Assembly: GCF_029269265.1 (NCBI RefSeq)
Contig: NZ_JARIXP010000003.1
Location: 140,885-204,884 of the forward strand
Direction of reading: 5' to 3'
Source: Rheinheimera sp. 1928-s
Lineage (GTDB): Bacteria; Pseudomonadota; Gammaproteobacteria; Enterobacterales; Alteromonadaceae
Length of the DNA stretch: 64,000 bases
Shown in pieces: positions 8,604-17,536 of the stretch. The notes beneath the pieces are model-generated. The model did no database searches. It worked only from the letters and a program-made list of their open reading frames with translations, and was not told the origin of the DNA. Every line of letters begins with the position of its first letter. Position 1 is the stretch's first letter. Both the position numbers and the translations under genes were made by a program.

Positions 8604-10289
8604 TTGCACCTTGATGCACTGCTGGTTAGAGTGAAGCTCTTCTACCTGCAGAGAAATGGATTCTTGAGTCAGTCCCAGAGCGCTTCGACTACAGAGCTGC
8701 AACAAAAGCTCAGCGAAATTCGCCATCAGTTTACGAACTCTTTATGGCGTAGCTTTGCGCTGATTGCACTGGTTGCTGTACCTCTTTCAATATTACGCTC
8801 CTTTAATACCGGTTGGTTGCCTGTCTATACAGTGCATATCGCTGTCGGCATGCTGCTGCTTTCTGGTGCCTGGTTGTGCAATAGAATGTCGTTGCGGTTG
8901 AAAGGTGGCTTACTGATCCTGGTGTTTTGGGCTGTTGGATTGCCTGGCGCTTTAACTTTTGGTTTTGCTTCACCTGGGGTCTGGTGGCTGGTGTTAAGTT
9001 GCCTGGTCGCGCATGTGCTTTATCAGGCCAAAGTAGCGCTGTTTTTAGCTTTGGCCACTTTTCTGAGTATGATTGGCACTGCTTTTGGTTTTATGTCGGG
9101 CTATTTATCTATTCCGGTCAGCATCAACCGCTATGTCACAGATTCAGCGTCGTGGGCCACTTACATCATAGTGAACTGCATTGTCTTTTTTGTAGTGGTA
9201 CGCACCTTTATTAGCTATACCGCCTCCTTACAGGCTACGACCCAACATCAGTTCCGCCAATGGATTGATGATTTACCTATGGGTGTGGTGGTGTTGGGTA
9301 AAGATCAGCAACCTTATTACAACAACAGAGCAGCCAAAGAACTATTAGGCCCGAAACCTGAACAGCCTTTGGCTTTTATGGCTGGCACCAGCAAACTTTA
9401 TCCGGCAGAGCAAATGCCTGCAGCCAGAGCTTTAGCTGGAGAAACCAGCCAGACTGAAGATATGGAAATTGAACAGGATGGTATTCGTCGCCATATGCAG
9501 GCCTGGGGCCGGCCTGGTTACAATGAACATGGTGAACTGACCTTTGGTATAGCAGTGTATGAAGATATCAGCGCACGAAAGCAGCTGGATTTACTCAAAA
9601 ACCGTTTTGTTTCTACTGTCAGCCATGAACTTCGTACTCCTTTAACCTCAATCCATGGTGCTTTGGGTTTAATTTTGGGCAATGCCTTGGGTGAGCCAGA
9701 ACCTAAGATCCGCGCCATGCTGAAACTGGCTGAACAAAATAGTCAGCGCTTGATCCGGCTGATTAATGACATTCTGGATATGCAAAAAATTGAAGCAGGC
9801 CAGATGAATTTCCATTTCGCCAAAGTGCAGTTGCAGCCATTACTGCACTGCGCTGTTGAACAAATGGCTAGTTATGCAGAGCAGCATCAGGTGACTATAG
9901 AATTAGGCGCTGTGCCTGATGATGTATGGTTATGGGCTGACAGCAACCGTCTGATGCAGGTGCTAGCGAATTTGTTATCTAATGCTGCGAAGTTTTCTTT
10001 TGCCAATACGACAGTAAAAGTACAGGTGCAGCAGCAGGACAGACAAGTCCGTATTGCGATCATTGATCAGGGGCAAGGTATAGACGAAGAATTTAAAGCT
10101 TTTATCTTCCGGCCTTTCAGTCAGTCTGATACCTCAGATGTACGTAACTTCGGTGGCACAGGTTTAGGCCTGAGTATCAGTAAATCTATTATTGAACAAC
10201 ATGGCGGCACTCTGTCCTTTGACAGTACCACAGGCCAGGGCAGCAGTTTTTACATCGACTTGAAATTGGGGTCAGAACACATAAGTTAG
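8604..10289 (+). CDS. Membrane sensor histidine kinase with PAS domain
   Basis: Sensor kinase of about 561 aa: six hydrophobic segments (residues 45-200), a PAS-like domain (about 215-320), a HisKA domain with the phospho-accepting His341 in VSHELRTPLTSI, and a HATPase domain with N-box NLLSNAAKFS, DQGQGI and GGTGLGLSI. No receiver domain and no partner regulator next door. The start is uncertain: TTG at 8604 has AAAAGGAT ahead of it; later in-frame GTG and TTG codons are possible. The last residues (GSEHIS) and the TAG stop are encoded inside the 46-bp palindrome at 10268-10313, so the C-terminus was altered by that repeat. Confidence 0.92.
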   Translation: MHLDALLVRVKLFYLQRNGFLSQSQSASTTELQQKLSEIRHQFTNSLWRSFALIALVAVPLSILRSFNTGWLPVYTVHIAVGMLLLSGAWLCNRMSLRLKGGLLILVFWAVGLPGALTFGFASPGVWWLVLSCLVAHVLYQAKVALFLALATFLSMIGTAFGFMSGYLSIPVSINRYVTDSASWATYIIVNCIVFFVVVRTFISYTASLQATTQHQFRQWIDDLPMGVVVLGKDQQPYYNNRAAKELLGPKPEQPLAFMAGTSKLYPAEQMPAARALAGETSQTEDMEIEQDGIRRHMQAWGRPGYNEHGELTFGIAVYEDISARKQLDLLKNRFVSTVSHELRTPLTSIHGALGLILGNALGEPEPKIRAMLKLAEQNSQRLIRLINDILDMQKIEAGQMNFHFAKVQLQPLLHCAVEQMASYAEQHQVTIELGAVPDDVWLWADSNRLMQVLANLLSNAAKFSFANTTVKVQVQQQDRQVRIAIIDQGQGIDEEFKAFIFRPFSQSDTSDVRNFGGTGLGLSISKSIIEQHGGTLSFDSTTGQGSSFYIDLKLGSEHIS

Positions 10290-10313
10290 GCGTAACTTAT
10301 GTGTTCTGACCCC
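10268..10313. repeat. 46-bp perfect palindrome, GGGGTCAGA family
   Basis: Two perfectly complementary 21-bp arms (10268-10288 and 10293-10313) around a GGCG loop, followed by ATTTTTAGTTAG. The outer end is GGGGTCAGAACAC. It overlaps the 3' end and stop codon of the histidine kinase and can act as a terminator on the plus strand. A sister copy with the same arm length is at 30388-30433. Confidence 0.93.
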
Positions 10314-10321
10314 ATTTTTAG

Positions 10322-12019
10322 TTAGTTCTGCCAGATTTGCAGCTGGTGAGCGTTTAACTCTGGTGTCTCATCTTCCTGCCAGCTGACCTTCAAACCTGCT
10401 GGTACTAAATCAGCCGGCACTGCCATAGTGTCAGCCGATAAGTTCAGCAGCATCAGGCTTTGTTGATCACCTAAAGACCGGACAATTTTCAGCAACTTAC
10501 CATCAGCTAAAAACTCGGCCTGGTAATCCCCTGCTATGCCAAATTCGGCACGTTCGGCTTTTTGTTTGATCAGGAATTTATACAAGGACCAGACAGACTT
10601 TTCATCAGCCTGCTGTGCAGCCACATTATTTGGACCTTGTTGCTGAGCCGTCAGGAATGGCGTCCACCAGCTGCTTTCGGCCTGAGGCGGGAATAAATCA
10701 TCTCGTTGCACCCAGATTTTTTCTGCTGTACTAAAACCAGCCTGAGGGCTGTTATCCCAGAACATCGGTGAGCGGCGGTGTATATGCTCTTTGTCAGACG
10801 CCTGAGTTAACGCAATTTCCTCGCCGTAGTAGATATAAGTGGTGCCAGGAGAGCTGAACAATACAGCGGCTGCCAGCTTGGCTTTGTTAAAGTCCTGCCC
10901 TAACTGCCAGCTTAAACGTGGCTGATCGTGGTTGGTCAGGAAGGGGCTGAAAAACTCCATTGGTGCCGCAGTGGTTTTCCGTTGCTGTAAGTTCGCCATC
11001 AGCAGGTTGTCTGCTTGCTGACTGGCTTCTTGCTTCATAGTGCCAAATTCAGCATTTTGTTTGCCTGCGTTTAGCAGCTCCAGCACTTTGTAACCAAACT
11101 CAAAATCGAAACCCGCGTCCAGACCTTTGCCATCGCCCCAGTATTTGGCTGCTATAGGTAAGTCCACCCAGGCTTCAGCCACCAAATAAGCGTCTGGCCT
11201 GACACTTTTAACGTACTGGGTAAAGTCGACCCAATAGTCAATGGTGCCTTGGGTATCAGCCCGTTGTTGTGGGCCATCTTCGTGTACATAACGCACAGCA
11301 TCTAAACGGAAACCTGCGACGCCTTTATCCAGCCAGAATTTGGCCATCTTTTTCATTTCGGCAACCACATCAGGGTGTTTTAAATTCAGATCAGGTTGCG
11401 AGGCACCAAAAGCAGCGTAGTACCAGGCTTTGCGCTCTTCGTTGTAGTGCCAGACGGTTTCTGGTTTAACTTCAGTGCTCCAGGCCGGGCCCCAGCCGTC
11501 TGTTGGCAGTTCATCACGCCAGACAAAATAGTCTTTATAAGGCGCTTCGCCTTTGGCAGATCGCTGGAACCAGTCATGTTTGTCAGAGATATGATTAATG
11601 ACTAAATCGAGGATAATATTAATGTTTTTTGCTTTGGCAGCCTGCACCAGCTGTTCAAAATCCTGCATAGAACCATAGTCTTGTTCTACTTCGTAAAATT
11701 CGGTGAAGTCGTAGCCGTGGTAAGAAGGTGCTTCAAACATAGGCGTCAGCCAAATGGCATTAATGCCTAAATCCTGCAGGTACGGCAGTTTGGCTTCTAT
11801 GCCTTTAAAGTCACCTGTGCCATCGCCATCTGTATCGTAAAAACTGCGGGGCCAGATTTGGTAAAACACTGCGTCCTGCCACCAGGGTGTTGCTGCTTCT
11901 GCGGTTTGGGTCACTGCGACCGGAGTTTCAACAGCAGCAGAGCCAGTTTGTTCAGGCGCTTTGCCGCAGCCCGTTAAAGCGACGGCTAAAGCCAGCGCCA
12001 GCAATGATTTATTCAGCAT
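10322..12019 (-). CDS. Lipoprotein GH13 alpha-amylase family glycosidase
   Basis: Alpha-glucan or oligosaccharide hydrolase of glycoside hydrolase family 13, 565 aa. A lipoprotein signal (LALAVALTGC, lipobox LTGC) puts it on the periplasmic side of a membrane. The (beta/alpha)8 motifs are present in order: VFYQIWPRSF, DLVINHIS (region I), GFRLDAVRY with the nucleophile Asp (II), VAEAW with the acid Glu (III) and FLTNHDQPR with the stabilising Asp (IV). The QIWPRSFYDTDGDGTGD opening resembles oligo-1,6-glucosidase and trehalose-synthase-like enzymes, so it may cut maltodextrins or alpha-1,6 links. It is single, leftward, and converges on the palindrome at 10268. Confidence 0.93.
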   Translation of the reverse strand: MLNKSLLALALAVALTGCGKAPEQTGSAAVETPVAVTQTAEAATPWWQDAVFYQIWPRSFYDTDGDGTGDFKGIEAKLPYLQDLGINAIWLTPMFEAPSYHGYDFTEFYEVEQDYGSMQDFEQLVQAAKAKNINIILDLVINHISDKHDWFQRSAKGEAPYKDYFVWRDELPTDGWGPAWSTEVKPETVWHYNEERKAWYYAAFGASQPDLNLKHPDVVAEMKKMAKFWLDKGVAGFRLDAVRYVHEDGPQQRADTQGTIDYWVDFTQYVKSVRPDAYLVAEAWVDLPIAAKYWGDGKGLDAGFDFEFGYKVLELLNAGKQNAEFGTMKQEASQQADNLLMANLQQRKTTAAPMEFFSPFLTNHDQPRLSWQLGQDFNKAKLAAAVLFSSPGTTYIYYGEEIALTQASDKEHIHRRSPMFWDNSPQAGFSTAEKIWVQRDDLFPPQAESSWWTPFLTAQQQGPNNVAAQQADEKSVWSLYKFLIKQKAERAEFGIAGDYQAEFLADGKLLKIVRSLGDQQSLMLLNLSADTMAVPADLVPAGLKVSWQEDETPELNAHQLQIWQN

Positions 12020-12129
12020 TCGAAGATCCCTGTTTTTTGAGTTTGACCCAGCTTAGTCAAATTCAGGCCACAGGGCCAGACTGCATACGAATGCACCCGA
12101 CTGGTGCATTCGATTTAGCGTTAAATACC

Positions 12130-13101
12130 CTATTGGTTGGTTAATCTCTTGCCAAAGGAAATAGCGTAAGCCGGAGATCGCATTTGCAATACTCTGTCTG
12201 CACTGGCCCGCACACCAGCGCTTAGTACATTGGGATCGAAGTTAACCACAGTACAAGCCTCGCCACCTTGTTCTTCAATAGACAAACGTCCTATATCCAG
12301 AGTTGTGCGCTGCGCTGGCCATAACACTGAAGGGTCGGTTTCGGTATCGCCCGCTTCACCCAACACCAGCTGCATAGTCCAGTGGGTTGGGCCTTTGGCT
12401 AAGCGTTCAGAGAGACGCTTTTGCAAAAAGTCTGTCGGCGGTGCTTTGATTTCAGCTTGCGTTAAACCTTTGACACCATCTTGTGGCACAAAATGCCAAC
12501 GCATTTTATGCTCTACGCCGCTGTTGTCTTTGATAAAAAAGGTGTGAATACCAAAATAAGGCGTGGTGGCGTAACTCCATGGCGGCGAGTTTTTTGCTAA
12601 ATACTCAGCCTGAGCTTGGGTGTCCGGATGAGCGGCACGAAAGGCCTGAATTTTCGCCAGATCGGCTTTGCCTGTGGCTGGGTCAGGAATTTGGGTTTGC
12701 AATAAGCCTAAAAAGTTTTCCGGATCTTTAGCGCCAAAAACCGGAGTAGTTAACATGGCGAAGTGCTGAAGTTCACCCTTTGAGGTTTTCAACTGCAAAC
12801 CTAAACCACGCGGAGAACGGGCATTTTCCGGCGCGTTAGGGTTGCCCCCTGCCATAGAAAAACGGGCAGTCACAGGCACTTTCTCACCAGATAACCAAAA
12901 CACTGAGCTGAAGTTTTTCGCCTCAGGTAAAGCCTGAAAACTGCCAACAGCACAAAAACCTTTGGCATGACCTTTACGCTCGCCTTTATGTTCACCAAAA
13001 ATTTTGGCGAAGACGTCAATAAACTGGTGAGGAGTAGCTTGTTCAGCGGCGTGTAAAGCTGGGCTTAACGCCAGCAATAAAGACAAAGTAATTTTGTTCA
13101 T
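12130..13101 (-). CDS. Exported catalase-family peroxidase (SrpA-like)
   Basis: Small haem protein of the catalase-related peroxidase group, 323 aa, about 60% of a full catalase. It has a signal peptide (MNKITLSLLLALSPALHAA). Recognisable blocks are HKGERKGHAKGFCAVGSF, FSMAGGNPNAPENARSPRG and the C-terminal FDPNVLSAGV followed by RSPAYAISFGKR. The usual catalase VVHARG histidine block is replaced by GHAKGFC, as in this subfamily. It probably scavenges peroxide in the periplasm. It is flanked by the amylase and the TraT-like gene on the same strand, but large gaps make an operon unlikely. Confidence 0.88.
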   Translation of the reverse strand: MNKITLSLLLALSPALHAAEQATPHQFIDVFAKIFGEHKGERKGHAKGFCAVGSFQALPEAKNFSSVFWLSGEKVPVTARFSMAGGNPNAPENARSPRGLGLQLKTSKGELQHFAMLTTPVFGAKDPENFLGLLQTQIPDPATGKADLAKIQAFRAAHPDTQAQAEYLAKNSPPWSYATTPYFGIHTFFIKDNSGVEHKMRWHFVPQDGVKGLTQAEIKAPPTDFLQKRLSERLAKGPTHWTMQLVLGEAGDTETDPSVLWPAQRTTLDIGRLSIEEQGGEACTVVNFDPNVLSAGVRASADRVLQMRSPAYAISFGKRLTNQ

Positions 13102-13189
13102 CGATCATCCTCTTGAATCTCTGCAATACATACAGCCAACAGAGACAGGGCGATCAATTAAAAACTTTCAGAGGGAGATAACTAACTTA

Positions 13190-13224
13190 AAAAATGGCCG
13201 CCGAAGACAACAAAACAGCGGCCA
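13190..13224 (-). terminator. Terminator of the TraT-like gene
   Basis: On the minus strand TGGCCGC and GCGGCCA (13224-13218 and 13201-13195) form a 7-bp stem with a 16-nt loop, followed by TTTTTTAAG. It lies directly downstream of the gene ending at 13274. Confidence 0.7.
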
Positions 13225-13273
13225 CTGGGAAATCAAAACTTGCACTAAAAACGCCTTACCCAAACCCTAAGGG

Positions 13274-14002
13274 TTATAAAATGCCGGAAATTGAACGCAT
13301 CAGGCCTTTTACTAACTCTGGCTCAGCTTCAGCGTATTCCATATTCACCTGATTGGCTGACGACATAATGCGGGTCTGGTAACGTTTCCACTCCGTTTCT
13401 TCTGTGGACGAAACGTTTTTATAACCGCTATTGCCTTGTTTTAAGCTGGCTCTGTTTTCTTCCAGTACCACTACACCTTTTTTCGCCCGCTCAGAAATTT
13501 GCAGGTCGGTGACTATGCTGTAATGCACATCTTTCACCATAGCGTCAGCTGCTAAACCAATTAAAGCGCCCGCCACTGTCGCACCGGCACGGCCACTGCC
13601 ACTACCAAACTGGTTACCTATAGCACCACCGACCAAAGCACCACCAAAACCGCTGCCAAAGGCTTCATTTTGAGCACGTAAATCGGTCTGGCCAGCCTGT
13701 AACACGTTGGCTTGTAATAAGAAATTGGCTTGCTCTGGATCACGCACTACACGGTAGCCTTTGGCTTGTACCGCTTCGATGATCTGAGGTTCTATCGATA
13801 AACCCTGTTGATCAGAAGTATTACGCACTTGGATAAATACAGTACGTTTATCATCAGCCACCGGGTCCAAAAAGATGGTGTCACTCATCTTGGTCTGAAC
13901 TTCGAGATTACGTTTGCTGATCGCCGTATGAGTAGCAGAACAGCCTGATAAAACCAAAGCACCTAAAGCTAAGGCTGCAACAGCAATTTTCATTTTTGAC
14001 AT
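13274..14002 (-). CDS. TraT-type outer-membrane lipoprotein
   Basis: Complement-resistance TraT family, known in plasmids for surface exclusion and found on chromosomes of many marine gammaproteobacteria with unknown role. I start at the ATG at 14002 (MSKMKIAVAAL, 242 aa) because GGAG lies 6-7 nt upstream; an upstream ATG (14083) lacks a site. The lipobox is LVLSGCSATHTAIS. The central glycine-rich stretch (GFGGALVGGAIGNQFG, then AGATVAGALIGL) is the membrane-inserting segment of the family. Chromosomal context offers no conjugation genes, so a surface-exclusion role is not implied. Confidence 0.88.
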   Translation of the reverse strand: MSKMKIAVAALALGALVLSGCSATHTAISKRNLEVQTKMSDTIFLDPVADDKRTVFIQVRNTSDQQGLSIEPQIIEAVQAKGYRVVRDPEQANFLLQANVLQAGQTDLRAQNEAFGSGFGGALVGGAIGNQFGSGSGRAGATVAGALIGLAADAMVKDVHYSIVTDLQISERAKKGVVVLEENRASLKQGNSGYKNVSSTEETEWKRYQTRIMSSANQVNMEYAEAEPELVKGLMRSISGIL

Positions 14003-14544
14003 ACAAAACTCCATAACACCAAGTGAAATTAGACCTGCGTAGTTTAACGGACAGCGCGTTACAGACCAAGGCGAAGTGTTCATACATCATGTTAAAAGGT
14101 GTAACAGATTATGCCGTTTGCTTCTGCTGCCGTATTAACAGGAAGTATAGGCTGACTGAATGAATTGCAGATGAACTAAACAGGCTGATCCTTGCATTGC
14201 ATTTTGGCTCTGACAGCAGCTACAGCGGACCGATAGAAATAATCCCCCCTGATACAACCACTTCTCTTCAACGCGCGCTCTTGTTTGTTGCAATGCGGCT
14301 CTGCAGCCTTTTGCTCTTTGCTGGCTACTGAGGATAGATGAAGCTCCGCTCATCATCGCACTCTCCACACTCTCCGATAGTTGGCTACCAGACTGACTTT
14401 GGTATTGACCTATGTCTAAGTAGTAGTAACAGCTTGTGCTTACCGCCCATAAAAACCAGATGCAAGCACCTGTATTGCATAGAAACTCATGGAATCTTAA
14501 GAAATAAAAACACTACTGATACCTAATCTCCAGGGGAGGAGGCA
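14003..14544. other. 542-bp intergenic region, divergent promoters
   Basis: This gap separates the TraT-like lipoprotein gene from the TonB receptor gene. I see no convincing coding sequence; the minus-strand frame at 14135-14368 has no family resemblance. TTGACC at about 14406 could be a -35. A 21-bp palindrome lies at 14460-14480. The receptor's ribosome-binding site GGGGAGGAGG is at 14533-14542. Confidence 0.5.
14460..14480. promoter_or_regulatory. 21-bp palindrome upstream of the TonB receptor
   Basis: ATGCAA (14460-14465), 9-bp spacer, TTGCAT (14475-14480), arms perfect. It is 65 bp ahead of the receptor start, in the expected promoter zone. Size and symmetry suit a dimeric repressor or activator site; the regulator is unknown. 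Confidence 0.45.
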
Positions 14545-17472
14545 ATGAAAAAAAATACAGATTGGTTTAGACGCAATACGCTGTCGTTAGCGGTAGCTAC
14601 CACCTTATGGGGTGCTGTAGTTGCTCCGGTAACAGCACAAATTGAAGGCGCAACCATAGCGGGAAAAATCATTCAGCAAGCAGCGGCACAATCACCCGCC
14701 GGAGTGACAGTAACAGCCACAGACAAAGAACGTGGTAGCAGCAAAACAACGAAAACCCGTGCAGATGGCTCGTACATTTTTGTGGGTTTAAAACCTGGCA
14801 TCTGGTTAATCAAAGTAGGTGATACCACCACTGAACCGGTAGAACTGCGTTTAGGCCAAAAAGCGACTGTGGATATCTCGCTGGAAGACAGCAGCGACGA
14901 TAACATTGAACGAATAGCGGTCACTGGTGTGCGGATTGAAAGCTTTGCCGGGGGTGAAGTAGGCACTAACATTACGCCTGAAATGATTGCCCGTTTACCA
15001 CAGAACAACAGAAACTTTTTAGCCTTCGCCGATATGGCGCCAGGTGTTCAGATGAATACCGACAGTGCAGGCAATATCAGTATCCGTGGTGGCGCTCAGC
15101 ACCAACGCAACGTCAATGTGTTCTTAGATGGTGTCAGCCAAAAAGACTATGTACTCAAAGGTGGTATTACAGGTCAGGATTCCAGCCGTGGTAACCCTTT
15201 CCCACAAAACGCCATTGGCGAATACAAAGTGATTACCCAAAACTACAAAGCCGAATTTGATCAGGTCGGCAGTACAGCTATTACTGCGGTCACCCGCTCT
15301 GGTACCAACGAGTTTGAAGGTGACTTTTTTGTGGATTACACCGATCAGGGGTTAAGGGAAGCAGAACCTAATGAACAAAACGGCAAAACCGAATCGCTGA
15401 CTAAACATGCCGGACTGTTGTTGTCCGGCCCAATAGTGACAGACGAGCTGCACTTTTTACTGTCGTATGAGCGTAAACAAATTCAGGAACCTGTGGATAT
15501 TCCAGGCGGTGCAGGCGTTAATCTGCTGACCTTACCTGCTGATTTACAGCAACTGTTAGGCCGTGAGACTGCGGGTTTTGAAGAAGACTTATTTTTCGGC
15601 AAACTGGACTGGGCTATTAACCAGGATCAGGCGCTGGAAGCATCCATTAAGTTAAGGGACGAAACAGATGTGGCCGATTTTGGCGGCACCAATACCTTAA
15701 GTTATGGTGTAAATCGTGAAGTGCATGATCACCGCCTGAATATCAAGCATCTGTATTACATGGACAGTGGTCAGAATGAACTCCGTCTGACCTATGAAGA
15801 TGCGGCCTGGAATCCTAAACCTTATACCGATGGGCCTGGTGTCGTATTGCAGACTGCAACACGCCAATCGATCTTAAATATGGGCGGAGGTCGTAACTTT
15901 CAGGATAAAGGACAAAAAGGCTGGGCCATACAAAATGACTACAGCTGGCTGGATTTAGACTGGAACGGCAATCATGTGGTGAAAGCCGGTATCAAATACA
16001 AAAGAATCAAGCTGAATACCCTGCAACAGCAGCCTTATAACCCACAGTACTTCTATAACGTCGAAATCAACGGGCCTGGCCGGTTTGATTATGACCAACC
16101 TTACATGGTCGAATGGGGTGTACCTGCGACAGATTCGGTAGGCGGCAATGTCGAAACCAACAATACCCAGTTGGGCTTCTTTATCCAGGACGACTGGGAC
16201 GTCACAGAGCGCCTGACTCTGAATCCGGGCATCCGCTGGGACTACGAAAAAACACCAAGTTATAAAAACTATCAGACCCCGGACGAACTGGTAACCGCAT
16301 TGCGCGGCTGGTCGAATCTGAATAATGCCAACTACGCTATCGATAACTACATCAGCACGGGCAAGGAGCGCAGCTATTTTAAAGGTGCATGGCAACCCAG
16401 GTTCGGTTTTAGTTATGTGATGGGTGAAGACCGTGATCATACGCTGTTTGGTGGCTATGGCCGCTCTTATGACCGTCAGCAGTTCGACTTTGTGCAGCTG
16501 GAGGAAAGTAAAGGCTCCTTTGCTCAGGTTAGTTATTTGTTCAATGGCGACCCGGCCAACCCTTGTGATGCAAATGCCAGCAACTGTACCAACTGGGATC
16601 CGTCCTACCTGACTCAGACTGGCCTGAACACTCTGCTATCCAGCATCAATGTCAAAGGTGAACGTTTCCTGCTGCATAACGATTTAAAAATGCCTTACTC
16701 CGATCAACTGAGTCTGGGCATGCGCAGCAACTGGGGCGACTGGAATACGGAAGTCAGTATTGCGCATACTCAGTCCAAAGACGGCTTTAACTGGCAACTG
16801 GGTAACAGACGCGACAATGGCTCTTTCCTCGCCGACGGCACCAGTTGGGGCCAGCCATGGGCTTTTGGCGTACCAGGCTGGGGCAACCTGATCCTGTCGT
16901 CAAACGACGGACAAACCCGCAATAATAACCTCTATCTGAAAATCGATCGGCCGCATCAAGACTTCTGGGGTATGAATCTGGCCTACACCTTCAGCGATGC
17001 GGAAGAAAACCGCATTTTCAGTGACGTCTTTGCTTTGGATTATGAACGTGTTTCTGATTATGGCTGGAACAAGTCAGTTGGCGTACCGGATCACCGTATT
17101 GTGCTGACCGGTAGTTATGACTTGCCATGGGATATGTTTGCTTCGGCGAAATACACCTGGTCGTCAGCTACCACTCTGGAGTATCTGGACTGTACTCAGG
17201 GCGCTAATGACTGCTTCTTCGACCGTGCTGAACCTGAAAAAAGTGATTACCAGCGTTTTGATCTGGCACTCAGCAAGGAGTTTGGCAGTGATTACCTGAG
17301 CTCTGGTTCTAAGTTCCGTATTCGTTTCGACATACAGAACCTGTTTAACCAGAATAATTACAGTAACTTTAACTTAAATCCTGACTCGGATCAGTTTGGT
17401 TCGCCTAACCCTTTTAACGCCACTAACGGCGGCAAACGTCAGTTGAAATTGTCCGCAGGCTGGAGCTTCTAG
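14545..17472 (+). CDS. Large TonB-dependent outer-membrane receptor (Oar-like)
   Basis: Outer-membrane active transporter of 975 aa. After a signal peptide (to about residue 31, PVTAQ) comes a carboxypeptidase-regulatory-like beta domain (about 35-115, ADGSYIFVGLKPG), a TonB-box-like stretch near ERIAVTGVRI, the plug (about 140-260, NISIRGGAQHQRNVNVFLDG) and a long beta barrel ending in the aromatic LSAGWSF. This layout is typical of Alteromonadales receptors for oligosaccharides or peptides. The substrate is not evident; the GH13 lipoprotein lies 2.5 kb away on the other strand, so a starch link is only a guess. Start set by a near-perfect GGGGAGGAGG. Confidence 0.93.
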   Translation: MKKNTDWFRRNTLSLAVATTLWGAVVAPVTAQIEGATIAGKIIQQAAAQSPAGVTVTATDKERGSSKTTKTRADGSYIFVGLKPGIWLIKVGDTTTEPVELRLGQKATVDISLEDSSDDNIERIAVTGVRIESFAGGEVGTNITPEMIARLPQNNRNFLAFADMAPGVQMNTDSAGNISIRGGAQHQRNVNVFLDGVSQKDYVLKGGITGQDSSRGNPFPQNAIGEYKVITQNYKAEFDQVGSTAITAVTRSGTNEFEGDFFVDYTDQGLREAEPNEQNGKTESLTKHAGLLLSGPIVTDELHFLLSYERKQIQEPVDIPGGAGVNLLTLPADLQQLLGRETAGFEEDLFFGKLDWAINQDQALEASIKLRDETDVADFGGTNTLSYGVNREVHDHRLNIKHLYYMDSGQNELRLTYEDAAWNPKPYTDGPGVVLQTATRQSILNMGGGRNFQDKGQKGWAIQNDYSWLDLDWNGNHVVKAGIKYKRIKLNTLQQQPYNPQYFYNVEINGPGRFDYDQPYMVEWGVPATDSVGGNVETNNTQLGFFIQDDWDVTERLTLNPGIRWDYEKTPSYKNYQTPDELVTALRGWSNLNNANYAIDNYISTGKERSYFKGAWQPRFGFSYVMGEDRDHTLFGGYGRSYDRQQFDFVQLEESKGSFAQVSYLFNGDPANPCDANASNCTNWDPSYLTQTGLNTLLSSINVKGERFLLHNDLKMPYSDQLSLGMRSNWGDWNTEVSIAHTQSKDGFNWQLGNRRDNGSFLADGTSWGQPWAFGVPGWGNLILSSNDGQTRNNNLYLKIDRPHQDFWGMNLAYTFSDAEENRIFSDVFALDYERVSDYGWNKSVGVPDHRIVLTGSYDLPWDMFASAKYTWSSATTLEYLDCTQGANDCFFDRAEPEKSDYQRFDLALSKEFGSDYLSSGSKFRIRFDIQNLFNQNNYSNFNLNPDSDQFGSPNPFNATNGGKRQLKLSAGWSF

Positions 17473-17478
17473 TAGAAA

Positions 17479-17522
17479 AGGTCAGAGTGGTGGAGCAACG
17501 CCATCACCTGACCTGTTTTATT
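17479..17522 (+). terminator. Terminator of the TonB receptor gene
   Basis: AGGTCAG (17479-17485) pairs with CTGACCT (17508-17514). After one bulged A, GTGGTGG (17487-17493) pairs with CCATCAC (17501-17507). TGTTTTATTT follows. It lies between the convergent TonB receptor and rsuA genes. Confidence 0.85.
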
Positions 17523-17536
17523 TCAACGGAGCAATT

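Noticed and set aside
8544-8726. 60-codon minus-strand frame at the kinase start
   Set aside because: It spans the SDR terminator and the antisense of the kinase; composition is typical of a shadow frame.
14135-14368. 77-codon minus-strand frame in the TraT-TonB gap
   Set aside because: No ribosome-binding site, no family resemblance and atypical composition (many Ser/Cys/Gln).
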